Under the pieces are notes generated by a model. The model did not search any database and was not told the DNA's origin. It saw only the letters and a program-made list of their open reading frames with translations. 11,599 nucleotides of DNA from CAZFPN01 sp044370655. GTDB lineage: Bacteria; Pseudomonadota; Alphaproteobacteria; Rickettsiales; Deianiraeaceae. The number at the start of each line of letters is the position of its first letter. Within the stretch, counting starts at the first letter, position 1. The stretch spans positions 1 through 11,599 of the forward strand of contig JBILVD010000039.1 in NCBI GenBank assembly GCA_044370655.1, read 5' to 3'. Shown in pieces: positions 1 through 6,780 of the stretch. Made by a program: the position numbers and the translations under genes.

Positions 1-173
1 ACGACTAACTTCTTTATGAATATTTTATCTTCCCTTTGTTCTTATAGTTTAAATCCTACAAAACCAAAGATTGATTTAAATAGAATTGTGGCTTAAACGA
101 AGTTGGGGTTAATAGACTTCTTGAAAGAGATATAATCTTAGACTTAGAGGCAAAAAGTGCTGTTTTATTTTAA
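1..173 (+). pseudogene. Possible decayed 3' end of an unknown gene
   Basis: From the window edge one + frame is open for 31 codons and stops at 94-96, ending in PKIDLNRIVA. A second + frame then carries protein-like sequence, EVGVNRLLERDIILDLEAK and a few more residues, stopping at 171-173. Joining the two needs a frameshift near 85-95. The second stretch has earlier stops in its own frame at 81-83, 72-74 and 45-47, so it cannot be an intact gene alone. One reading is the frameshifted tail of a gene entering from the left; the other is chance open frames in AT-rich DNA. I do not recognise the family. The antisense strand of this stretch is also open for about 40 codons but has no start codon and is probably only a shadow. 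Confidence 0.2.
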
Positions 174-361
174 TCTTTCATAATAGGAACAATTATGAAA
201 TTATAAGAATATTGTGAGTGTTTTATTTTACAAACTTTTGTCTTTGCTTACGTTGCATACTTTTTACTAATATAAAATATACGTTTATTGATGAATTTAT
301 TATAAGTTATATACTCTTTTCGGTATTTCAAAGCCTTTAATAGAATAATGAATTGAATTTT
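174..361. other. AT-rich intergenic region without a recognisable gene
   Basis: This stretch downstream of dapD has stops in all frames and no open frame longer than about 22 codons. It contains a 9-base inverted repeat at 176-200 and, at 282-293, a 12-base copy of a segment from the 3' end of dapD. I see no GC-rich hairpin with a T tract that would serve as a dapD terminator, and no tRNA-like fold. Confidence 0.5.
176..200. repeat. Inverted repeat, 9-base arms and 7-base loop
   Basis: TTTCATAAT at 176-184 is perfectly complementary to ATTATGAAA at 192-200 across a 7-base spacer. It lies just past the stop of the possible gene remnant at 171-173. The stem is weak (one G:C pair) and no T run follows, so it is a poor terminator. 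An operator or a chance palindrome in AT-rich DNA are equally possible. Confidence 0.35.
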
Positions 362-1270
362 TTAAAACCTTAAAAGCTCGTTTATTGATGTCTTCTCTCT
401 AGTTTTTGAATCTACTTTTTTAACAATAATTGCAGCGTAAAGGCTCACTCCATTTGCGGAAGGAACGCTACCTGGAACAACAACAGAGCCAGCGGGAACT
501 CTCCCATAAAAAATTTCACCCGTCTCTCTATCAATTATTTTTGTACTAGAGCCTATATAAACACCCATGGAAATCACGCTTCCTTCTTCAATGATAACGC
601 CCTCTGCTATTTCGCTTCTAGCACCGATAAATACATTATCCTCAATTATAACGGGCATTGCAGATGCAGGCTCTAAAACGCCTCCAATTCCAACTCCACC
701 TGATATGTGGCAGTTCTTTCCAATTTGAGCACAACTTCCTATTGTTGCCCAAGTGTCAATCATTGTTTTCTCTCCAACATATGCACCAATGTTAATAAAA
801 GATGGCATAATAACAGCGTTTTTACCTATGTAAGCCCCAATTCTTACTATAGCTCCCGGAACAACTCTAAAACCAGCAGTTTTGAAGTCTTTCGTTGAAA
901 AGTATGCAAATTTTAACGGTATTTTATCGTAATATTTTAATCCATATGAATTTTCAAGGTTAGTAATTCTAGCACTTACATCTTTTGCACAGTAGTAAAT
1001 TGATGTTGCATCTTCATTTAAGTAGTTATCAAAACCAATGCTCATTGTGCAAGATGTGGAAGACTTCATATAAATTAACATAGCTTGCTTAATAAAGTCG
1101 TTTACTATCCACTTTCCATCAATTTTTTCGGCAGAACGCAACTCTCCGCAGTCAATTTTATTTATTATTTTTTCAACATATGTTTTATCTTGCCTCGAAA
1201 GAGAAAAATCAGGTTTTGAAATTTCTTCTAAAAGTTGACCAATTTTGTGTTTTATATCCTCTTTTTTCAT
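362..1270 (-). CDS. dapD: Tetrahydrodipicolinate N-succinyltransferase
   Basis: Cytosolic enzyme that transfers succinyl from succinyl-CoA to tetrahydrodipicolinate, a committed step of the succinylase route to meso-diaminopimelate for peptidoglycan and to lysine. The 302-residue protein shows the family core: GFRVVPGA near 133-140, a left-handed beta-helix of hexapeptide repeats from about 140 to 260 with MPSFINIGAYVG, DTWATIGSCAQIG, SGGVGIGGVLEP and FIGARSE, then FYGRVPAGSVVVPG and the C-terminal KTSINELLR. It is about 28 residues longer than the E. coli enzyme. The extra residues sit at roughly 68-112, between the N-terminal helical domain and the YYDKIPLKF segment. The catalytic core looks intact. 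The start at 1270 has a weak GAG 4-5 bases upstream, and a TTGACA element lies further up, so dapD may have its own promoter although it follows the ratA-like gene on the same strand. Confidence 0.97.
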   Translation of the reverse strand: MKKEDIKHKIGQLLEEISKPDFSLSRQDKTYVEKIINKIDCGELRSAEKIDGKWIVNDFIKQAMLIYMKSSTSCTMSIGFDNYLNEDATSIYYCAKDVSARITNLENSYGLKYYDKIPLKFAYFSTKDFKTAGFRVVPGAIVRIGAYIGKNAVIMPSFINIGAYVGEKTMIDTWATIGSCAQIGKNCHISGGVGIGGVLEPASAMPVIIEDNVFIGARSEIAEGVIIEEGSVISMGVYIGSSTKIIDRETGEIFYGRVPAGSVVVPGSVPSANGVSLYAAIIVKKVDSKTREKTSINELLRF

Positions 1271-1293
1271 AAACTCAAAATAAAGCTTTTTAG

Positions 1294-1323
1294 ATAAACG
1301 ATACTTTTTTTATTAAATGTCAA
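1294..1323 (-). promoter_or_regulatory. Candidate promoter for dapD
   Basis: Read on the minus strand, a perfect TTGACA (1318-1323) lies about 50 bases upstream of the dapD start. The best -10 at 18-base spacing is GTTTAT (1294-1299), which matches only 3 of 6 consensus positions. The strong -35 and the position in a 109-base intergenic gap support it; the poor -10 argues for caution. Confidence 0.4.
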
Positions 1324-1379
1324 GTGGTATTTTTATGTTGCAAAAATATATAAAAAGCCTGTTTTTCTATTTGCCTGTT

Positions 1380-1829
1380 TTATGTTTTTACCTTCATTAC
1401 TTGTTTAATAAAGGCGTTTAATATAATTTCAGATGTTATGGAGAGAGATGCGGAAGCGATTTTATTTAAAAGCATATTTTTTATTTCAAAATCAACAAAA
1501 AAGTCTACATTTATCTCATCTTTATTAACCTCAATAATCCATTTATTAAAAAGTTTTTTAAATGTATTTGTATATTTTTCCCTCACTTCAATTTCTGCTT
1601 TATTGCCAGATATTTTATATTTTATTTGAGATATGTAGGAAACTTTAAATATTGAGAAAGATATTGCTATTTCAGCCTCAATTTCCTCATCTTTTTTATT
1701 TAGAATTTTTGAGTAAGAACAATGCGGGACAAAGTTTTTATAATCATCAACATTTAAGATTATATCTACAACTTCATTTAATTCTAAATTAGGGTTTGAA
1801 ATTTTTTTAGTAATTCTTCTTGTTGGCAT
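1380..1829 (-). CDS. RatA/COQ10-like START-domain protein
   Basis: 149-residue protein of the polyketide cyclase/START superfamily, in the branch annotated as COQ10-like ubiquinone-binding protein or type II toxin RatA. Family features are an N-terminal ISNPNLELNEVVDIILNVDD helix, the strand motif YKNFVPHCSYSKIL near 30-43, an IAISFSIFKVSYISQI strand pair, the KKLFNKWII strand, and a VDFFVDFEIKNMLLNKIAS segment leading into the C-terminal helix. Mitochondrial and alphaproteobacterial COQ10 relatives bind quinone and support respiration; RatA in E. coli is reported to act on 50S subunits. From sequence alone I favour the quinone role, since nuoD lies two genes upstream. Its ATG follows the stop of the barrel gene directly (TAAATG) with no Shine-Dalgarno sequence, suggesting termination-reinitiation. 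Confidence 0.85.
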   Translation of the reverse strand: MPTRRITKKISNPNLELNEVVDIILNVDDYKNFVPHCSYSKILNKKDEEIEAEIAISFSIFKVSYISQIKYKISGNKAEIEVREKYTNTFKKLFNKWIIEVNKDEINVDFFVDFEIKNMLLNKIASASLSITSEIILNAFIKQVMKVKT

Positions 1830-2576
1830 TTATATAGCAAAAGATGCGGTAAGTTTAATACCTTTGGAGACAATTTCTAGTTTGGGGGTTTTTCTTTGAA
1901 ATAGGCTAATATCAACAAAGGCTTTTCTTGAACCAATTAAAACTCCAGCACTTATCTCATATGTAGTTTTTATATTTGAAGTTAAGTCTTTTTTCTTGAG
2001 ACTGAAGCTTTCATCCGTGCCTTCTAAAATAGTTACAAGTTGATTAAAGGTTTGACCTAGACCAAAGCCTACATATGGAGTAAAAATTGTTGAATTGTCT
2101 AAGTCTATGTATAAACTACCTATCACGCCCATTTGCCTTTCGGTGAAGTATGCTTGATATATTTTAGTTGATGAATCGCCATATGTGTCTGGGTCTTGAG
2201 GAGTTGATGTTTTGTAGTTTCTAGAAAATGTGATGAAATCTATTTTTAAATCTGTTCTTAGTAAATAAGGTGTTTTATATCCAAATGCCATCATTCCTCC
2301 AATTTTCTTGCTTGCAAAATTTACATTTTTTTTTAAAATTATGTCGTCTGCCATTTCTTCAAACCCATTCGGGACTAAGAATAAATCGTTAGGATTCGTG
2401 ACATCTATTTTACTTAAACCAGAAATTGTGTTTTTTGTAGGCAAAACAAAGCCAATTGTAATATAAAATGAACTTATATTTCCTCTCTTAACCTCTTTAT
2501 GCCTATATTCAAAGGCTTGAGCTTGAGTTGTAAATATAAACAAAAAGATTAAAACTGTAATTCGCATATTCATCAT
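1830..2576 (-). CDS. Outer-membrane beta-barrel surface protein
   Basis: 248-residue secreted protein. Residues 1-21 form a signal peptide: MNMR, a hydrophobic core ILIFLFIFTT-like, and a likely cut after AQA before FEYRHK. The mature part has many short alternating beta strands, such as SSFYITIGFVLP, MMAFGYKTPYLL, QMGVIGSLYIDL, FTPYVGFGLGQTF, YEISAGVLIG and KAFVDISLFQ, typical of an 8-strand-type barrel. The PYVGFGLG turn resembles the P44/Msp4 surface antigen and OmpA-like barrels of Rickettsiales, but I cannot assign a family firmly. The last residues are LTASFAI, so the usual terminal aromatic of a BAM signal is replaced by Ile. Its ATG overlaps the nuoD stop (ATGA), and GGTGA lies 8 bases upstream, one of the better ribosome sites here. 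An alternative start is Met4. Confidence 0.8.
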   Translation of the reverse strand: MMNMRITVLIFLFIFTTQAQAFEYRHKEVKRGNISSFYITIGFVLPTKNTISGLSKIDVTNPNDLFLVPNGFEEMADDIILKKNVNFASKKIGGMMAFGYKTPYLLRTDLKIDFITFSRNYKTSTPQDPDTYGDSSTKIYQAYFTERQMGVIGSLYIDLDNSTIFTPYVGFGLGQTFNQLVTILEGTDESFSLKKKDLTSNIKTTYEISAGVLIGSRKAFVDISLFQRKTPKLEIVSKGIKLTASFAI

Positions 2577-3796
2577 CTATCAATTTCACCAAATACAACG
2601 TCAAGTGTTGCAATTGCAGTTGGAACATCCGCTAAAGAGTGATTTTTTAGCATAAAGTCAAGCCCTTGCAAGTGTGCAAACCCAGGAGAGCGCATATGGC
2701 AACGATAAGGCTTATTGCTTCCATCTGCTACTAAAAATACTCCAAACTCCCCTTTTGGAGCTTCAACGCAAGCATAAACCTCTCCTTTAGGAACATGATA
2801 CCCTTCTGTAAATAGCTTAAAATGATGAATTAGGGCTTCCATAGAATGCTTCATTTCTTCTCTTTTTGGAGGAGTGATTTTATGATTTTGTGTCATAATC
2901 TCCCCAGAAGGAATTTTAGCAATACATTGCTTTATAAGTTTAATTGACTGCCTCATTTCCTCAACACGAATTAGGTATCTATCGTAACAATCTCCGTTTT
3001 TACCGATTGGAATTTCAAAATCAAGCTCATCATAAACTTCATATGGTTGTGATTTTCTTAAATCCCACTCTATCCCTGTTGAGCGAAGCATGGGGCCTGT
3101 AAAACCCCAATCCAGTGCTTGCTCTTTTGTTACAGGGCAAACGTCAACAAGTCTTTGTTTAAAAATCCTGTTTTCTGTTAGTAAAGTTTCCATATCTACA
3201 ATTTTTGCCTCAAATTCATTTGCAAATTTAAGAATATCGTCTAAAATTCCATCTGGTAAATCCCTAAATACTCCCCCTGGGCGAACATATGCGGAGTGCA
3301 TTCTAGCTCCAGAAACTCTCTCATAAAATTCCATCATTTTTTCCCTTTCTTCAAAAAGCCACAGAAGAGGTGTCATAGCTCCAACATCTAAAGCACCTGT
3401 GGTTATACTCATTATGTGATTTAAAATGCGTGTAATTTCAGAGAATAAAACTCTTATAAACTTTGCCCTTCTTGGAACTTCAATTCCTAATAGTTTTTCT
3501 ACCGCTAATGCAAATGCATGTTCTTGGTTCATGGGAGAGCAGTAGTCAAGCCTATCAAAATAAGGAACTGCCTGAAGATAAGTTTTATGTTCTACTAGCT
3601 TTTCCGTCCCACGATGAAGCAAGCCTATGTGGGGGTCTGCCCTTACAACCGTCTCGCCATCTAACTCTAACATAAGACGCAAAACTCCGTGCGCTGCTGG
3701 GTGTTGAGGGCCAAAATTCATTGTTATGTTTTTTGTATGAGAAGCTTCTTCTACGGAATGGCTTTTAGGAAGGAAAGGGTCTTGAAATTTAGTCAT
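2573..3796 (-). CDS. nuoD: NADH-quinone oxidoreductase subunit D (complex I 49 kDa)
   Basis: Subunit of the Q-module of respiratory complex I on the cytoplasmic side of the inner membrane, forming the quinone site with NuoB and NuoC. Hallmarks are MNFGPQHPAAHGVLRL at the N-terminus, HIGLLHRGTEKL, YFDRLDYCSPMNQEHAFALA, GAMTPLLWLFEEREKMMEFYER, RMHSAYVRPGGV, WGFTGPMLRSTGI, DCYDRYLIRVEEMRQS and the terminal FGEIDR. The chosen start at 3796 gives MTKFQDPF and about 407 residues, close to family length, and overlaps the murG stop by 8 bases (ATGACTAA). An in-frame ATG at 3820 would add eight unlikely residues and lacks a ribosome site. nuoC and nuoE are not next to it; it lies between murG and a surface-protein gene. 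Confidence 0.97.
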   Translation of the reverse strand: MTKFQDPFLPKSHSVEEASHTKNITMNFGPQHPAAHGVLRLMLELDGETVVRADPHIGLLHRGTEKLVEHKTYLQAVPYFDRLDYCSPMNQEHAFALAVEKLLGIEVPRRAKFIRVLFSEITRILNHIMSITTGALDVGAMTPLLWLFEEREKMMEFYERVSGARMHSAYVRPGGVFRDLPDGILDDILKFANEFEAKIVDMETLLTENRIFKQRLVDVCPVTKEQALDWGFTGPMLRSTGIEWDLRKSQPYEVYDELDFEIPIGKNGDCYDRYLIRVEEMRQSIKLIKQCIAKIPSGEIMTQNHKITPPKREEMKHSMEALIHHFKLFTEGYHVPKGEVYACVEAPKGEFGVFLVADGSNKPYRCHMRSPGFAHLQGLDFMLKNHSLADVPTAIATLDVVFGEIDR

Positions 3797-5060
3797 ATAG
3801 ATGTAAAGATTCCAAATCATTATATAAAATTACATTTGAAAACACTTGGTTTGGATTTATTTTAAAAATCTCAAACGCATTGTTGACAATTGGGAAGTAA
3901 AATAAAATATCGTTTATGGTTCTTGATAAAACCATTGCAATTTTTTGAGGAGTGCAATCTGCCTGATTAAACATTACTCCAGCATTATTGTTGATTAAAA
4001 CCATCGCATTTTTTAATTGATGATTATTTGAAGATTCAGGCATTGGTATAATAATTGGAAAGACCTTAGAAAGTGCAACCTCAATTATAGAGCCTGCCCC
4101 ACCTCTTATTATTGCAATATCTGCTTTCAAAAGAATTGATGGTATATCTGGAAAAATCGGTTTTATATCTAAAATAATGTTGCTTATTTTAGAATTTTGA
4201 TATATAGCGAGAACTTTTTCAATCTCTCCTTTTCTTACTTGATGATAAATCTTGAATGTTTTGTAAGGAAAGGATTTAGCAAGAAAAATGATAGCAGGAG
4301 GAACGACGTCAGAGAAAAAGCTAGCCCCCTGCCCTCCGCCTGTTATCATAATTGTAATTTCCTCTTTTGTTGCAAGGTCGTAAATTACCTTCCCATGAGA
4401 CCTCTTCCAAACTCCTTCAGGTAAAAAAGATGGAAAACCTGAAGTGACAAGTTTAGTTTTTATCCTCTTATAAAGTTTTTTGGGAATGTATGCTGTGTCT
4501 GGAAAAGAGAGTAAAACTGAATTTGAAAGTGGGGCAAAAAAATTATTTACCTTACCTAAAATCACATTTTGTTCATGAATTATTATCTTCCTAAATGTTA
4601 ATAATCCAATCATAAGGGGAATGAAGGAAACATAACTTCCAAAGCCTATTATGATTTTAGGTCTTGCTTTTAAAAATGTTAAAAAAACTTTAAATATAGT
4701 TAAAAGCAAATTTTTTGTAAATTGTAGCAAGGAATGAGAATGTGAGAATGGTGCGATTGGAGTTATGATAATTTTGAAATTTGGTGAAAAGAAAAATCTT
4801 TTATTTAAAAATAAGGTCTCGTATTTCTTAAATCTTTTATCTGTTATGAAGTAAACTGTTCTGCCCTCGGATATTAAATTACTTGCTATCTTCATTGCAG
4901 GAATGATGTGCCCTCCCGTGCCCCCTGTTGTTAAAACTATGTTCCTACTTGGCCCTCCTTTCGTTAAGTAACGCAATTTATAAATGCGACTTAGCATCTT
5001 ATTTGCGTTAGACTTAAAAATAACCAATTTTTTTAGCTTTGCTTCATTTTGTGTAGACAT
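3789..5060 (-). CDS. murG: UDP-GlcNAc:lipid I N-acetylglucosaminyltransferase
   Basis: Peripheral inner-membrane GT-B glycosyltransferase that adds GlcNAc to lipid I, making lipid II for peptidoglycan. The N-terminal Rossmann domain has GGTGGHIIPA (46-55), GFGSYVS (139-145) and HEQN (162-165). The C-terminal UDP-GlcNAc domain has TGGGQGA (240-246), HQVRKGE, RGGAGSIIEVAL (319-330, with the conserved Glu327) and NNHQLKNA (345-352). At 423 residues it is longer than the usual 350-380. About 40 residues precede the first strand, and Met22 (4997) is an alternative start with no better ribosome site. The UDP-contacting GGSQGA motif reads GGGQGA, so the Ser is Gly. The sequence is divergent but all main motifs survive. 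Its ATG lies 17 bases inside the end of pdhA, suggesting coupled translation. Confidence 0.93.
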   Translation of the reverse strand: MSTQNEAKLKKLVIFKSNANKMLSRIYKLRYLTKGGPSRNIVLTTGGTGGHIIPAMKIASNLISEGRTVYFITDKRFKKYETLFLNKRFFFSPNFKIIITPIAPFSHSHSLLQFTKNLLLTIFKVFLTFLKARPKIIIGFGSYVSFIPLMIGLLTFRKIIIHEQNVILGKVNNFFAPLSNSVLLSFPDTAYIPKKLYKRIKTKLVTSGFPSFLPEGVWKRSHGKVIYDLATKEEITIMITGGGQGASFFSDVVPPAIIFLAKSFPYKTFKIYHQVRKGEIEKVLAIYQNSKISNIILDIKPIFPDIPSILLKADIAIIRGGAGSIIEVALSKVFPIIIPMPESSNNHQLKNAMVLINNNAGVMFNQADCTPQKIAMVLSRTINDILFYFPIVNNAFEIFKINPNQVFSNVILYNDLESLHLYD

Positions 5061-6024
5061 CTGTGTAAAGTTCTTTTAAATTTGGCTCACTTGAACTGAT
5101 GGAAAATTGAACGCATTCTTCAACTTCAATCTCAACCTTGTCCTCTATTTGTTTTATTTCTGCCTCTGTTAGGATTTTACTTTCTAAAATATGTTTTTTT
5201 AACAATTCTATAGGGTCTTTTTGCTCTCTTGTCTGCTCAACTTCGTCTCTAGTTCTATACTTTGCGGGGTCAGACATTGAATGCCCTCTGTATCTATAAG
5301 TTTTCATTTCAAGTAGAATAGGGCCTTTACCACTTCTTGCATAGTCGCAAGCCTCTTTAACAGCATTTTCCACGGCGAAAACGTCCATTCCGTCAACTCT
5401 TTTGCCAGGTATATTAAAACTTTCCCCTCTCTTGTAAAGTTCTTGAATAGAAGATGCACGAGCAACTGAAGTTCCCATTGCATATTCATTATTTTCTATA
5501 ATATAAACTATTGGTAAGTTCCATACTTTTGCCATATTGAAGCTTTCGTAAACCTGCCCCTGATGTGTTGCTCCATCACCAAAAAATGCAAGTGCAACTT
5601 TTGATTCTTTGTTGTATTTGTTTGCAAAAGCAAGTCCCGTTCCTAATGAAACTTGAGCTCCTACAATTCCATGCCCTCCATAAAATCCGTTTTTAATGTC
5701 AAAAAGGTGCATGGAACCTCCTTTACCACGAGATATTCCAGTTTCCTTGCCAAAAAGTTCTGCCATAACTGCCTTAGGTTCAGTTCCTGATAGAATGATG
5801 TGTGCATGGTCTCTATATGCTGTTATAATTTGGTCTCCCTTTTCAATTGCCTCATATGTCCCGCAAGCAACTGCTTCTTGCCCAATGTAAAGATGGCAAA
5901 ATCCCCCTATATAACCTTTACGGTAGTAATCTCCTGCAACTTCTTCAAAACGTCTTATTAAAACCATTTTATAAAGTAAGTTGTGCATTTTAGTCTTTTT
6001 ATTTTCTCTTGACATTTTAGCCAT
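5044..6024 (-). CDS. pdhA: Pyruvate dehydrogenase E1 component, alpha subunit
   Basis: Thiamine-diphosphate-dependent E1 alpha subunit; with PdhB it decarboxylates pyruvate and passes acetyl to lipoylated E2, feeding the TCA cycle. The 326-residue length matches bacterial alpha2beta2-type PdhA. Visible motifs: IRRFEE near 23, HLYIGQEA (44-51), YRDHAH (70-75), GISRGKGGSMH, the ThDP motif beginning GDGATHQG (149-156) and ending in ENN (177-179), and the conserved loop YRYRGHSMSDP (243-253), which contains the serines phosphorylated in mitochondrial homologues. No pdhB is adjacent. It heads the minus-strand series, with a candidate promoter in the 54-base divergent gap. The start at 6024 (MAKMSRENKK) has an AGAA about 8 bases upstream; Met4 at 6015 is possible. 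Confidence 0.97.
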   Translation of the reverse strand: MAKMSRENKKTKMHNLLYKMVLIRRFEEVAGDYYRKGYIGGFCHLYIGQEAVACGTYEAIEKGDQIITAYRDHAHIILSGTEPKAVMAELFGKETGISRGKGGSMHLFDIKNGFYGGHGIVGAQVSLGTGLAFANKYNKESKVALAFFGDGATHQGQVYESFNMAKVWNLPIVYIIENNEYAMGTSVARASSIQELYKRGESFNIPGKRVDGMDVFAVENAVKEACDYARSGKGPILLEMKTYRYRGHSMSDPAKYRTRDEVEQTREQKDPIELLKKHILESKILTEAEIKQIEDKVEIEVEECVQFSISSSEPNLKELYTDVYTK

Positions 6025-6043
6025 AATAAATTCTATTTACAAT
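6009..6043 (+). promoter_or_regulatory. Candidate promoter for DUF1460-pyrD operon
   Basis: On the + strand a perfect TTGACA (6009-6014) lies inside the first codons of pdhA. It is followed at 17 bases by TCTATT (6032-6037, 4/6). A stronger -10, TACAAT (6038-6043, 5/6), is 23 bases away. Either would place the start site about 25-35 bases before the ATG at 6079. It shares its -10 region with the opposing pdhA promoter. Confidence 0.45.
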
Positions 6044-6069
6044 AAAAGCTAATTTTTAAGAATAGTCAA
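6041..6069 (-). promoter_or_regulatory. Candidate promoter for pdhA-murG-nuoD operon
   Basis: On the minus strand TTGACT (6064-6069, 5/6 to the -35 consensus) is followed after 17 bases by TTTATT (6041-6046, 4/6 to the -10). TATTGT (6039-6044) is an alternative at 19 bases. Transcription would begin roughly 10 bases before the pdhA ATG, giving a very short leader. It overlaps the opposing promoter for the DUF1460 gene. Confidence 0.5.
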
Positions 6070-6078
6070 GCAAAAAGT

Positions 6079-6780
6079 ATGGTTTATTTTAGGAAATTTT
6101 TTCTTTGGCTTTTAGTTGGCATTTTTTTAAATGCTAATGCAAAAAGTCCAAGTGATGTAATTGGTGAAAAGTTAGTCTTTTATGCTGAAAGCTTCATAGG
6201 TCTACCATATGATACAATTCCTATTGGTAAGTATGTGCAAGATGGAGTTATTATTGATGATAGCTCTTTTGATTGCATGTCTCACACATTTCGTTCTTTA
6301 GAGCTTGCATTGAGTAATAGTGAAGAGGAAGCTTTAGAGAATGCACTTTGGGTAAGATTTTTAACAACAGGAGAGAGAGTTGGAAATAAAGTTAAAAGTT
6401 ATGGAAATAGGTTTGAATATGGTGAAGATATGGCACTTTCTGGCAAGTTTGGAAGGCTTTTATCTTACGAAATAGGAAATTTGGAAATTACATATAGCGA
6501 GAGATATAAAGCGGGAGTTCCATTCGTTCCAATAAAAAATATTAAAATAGATAGTCTTAAAACTGGGGATATAATATATTTTACAAATAAGAAAGAAAGG
6601 AGAAAAGCTGGAGAAATTGTTGGGCATTTAGGGGTGATAAAGAAAGAAGGTGAGTTTGCTTACCTAATTCATGCTTCTGGAGTAAAAAACAAAGGCGGTG
6701 AGGTGAAGAAAGTTTTGCTTGAAAATTATCTAAAAGAAAGGCAAAATATTTTTGAAGGTATTTTAATTACTCGTTTATGA
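6079..6780 (+). CDS. DUF1460 amidase-like secreted hydrolase
   Basis: 233-residue protein matching the DUF1460 family (Pfam PF07313, N-acetylmuramoyl-L-alanine-amidase-like), which has a papain-like NlpC/P60-type fold. Residues 1-21 look like a signal peptide (KFFLWLLVGIFLNANA), so it should act in the periplasm. The catalytic pattern is visible: Cys66 in SSFDCMSH, His183 in IVGHLGVI and His198 in LIHAS. Other family landmarks are GLPYDTIPIG near 41-50, SYGNRFEYGEDM near 107-118, and IDSLKTGDIIYF at 157-168. The expected substrate is peptidoglycan or a muropeptide, but specificity cannot be read from sequence. It is divergent from pdhA-murG and the first gene of a three-gene series, overlapping the next gene by ATGA. 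No clear Shine-Dalgarno sequence precedes the start. Confidence 0.85.
   Translation: MVYFRKFFLWLLVGIFLNANAKSPSDVIGEKLVFYAESFIGLPYDTIPIGKYVQDGVIIDDSSFDCMSHTFRSLELALSNSEEEALENALWVRFLTTGERVGNKVKSYGNRFEYGEDMALSGKFGRLLSYEIGNLEITYSERYKAGVPFVPIKNIKIDSLKTGDIIYFTNKKERRKAGEIVGHLGVIKKEGEFAYLIHASGVKNKGGEVKKVLLENYLKERQNIFEGILITRL

Noticed and set aside
707..898. 63-codon + strand open frame opposite dapD
   Set aside because: It is antisense to well-conserved DapD hexapeptide repeats, has no recognisable domain and no ribosome site.
1330..1380. Terminator after the ratA-like gene
   Set aside because: The repeated CAGGC segments are direct, not inverted, and the only pairing is all A/T (TTTTTAT/ATAAAAA), too weak to call.
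3090..3675. Two + strand open frames of 70-78 codons opposite nuoD
   Set aside because: They are antisense shadows of conserved NuoD motifs; their residues follow from the opposite strand's codons.
5304..5489. 61-codon open frame in another minus frame inside pdhA
   Set aside because: It lies within the conserved ThDP-binding half of PdhA and has no features of its own.
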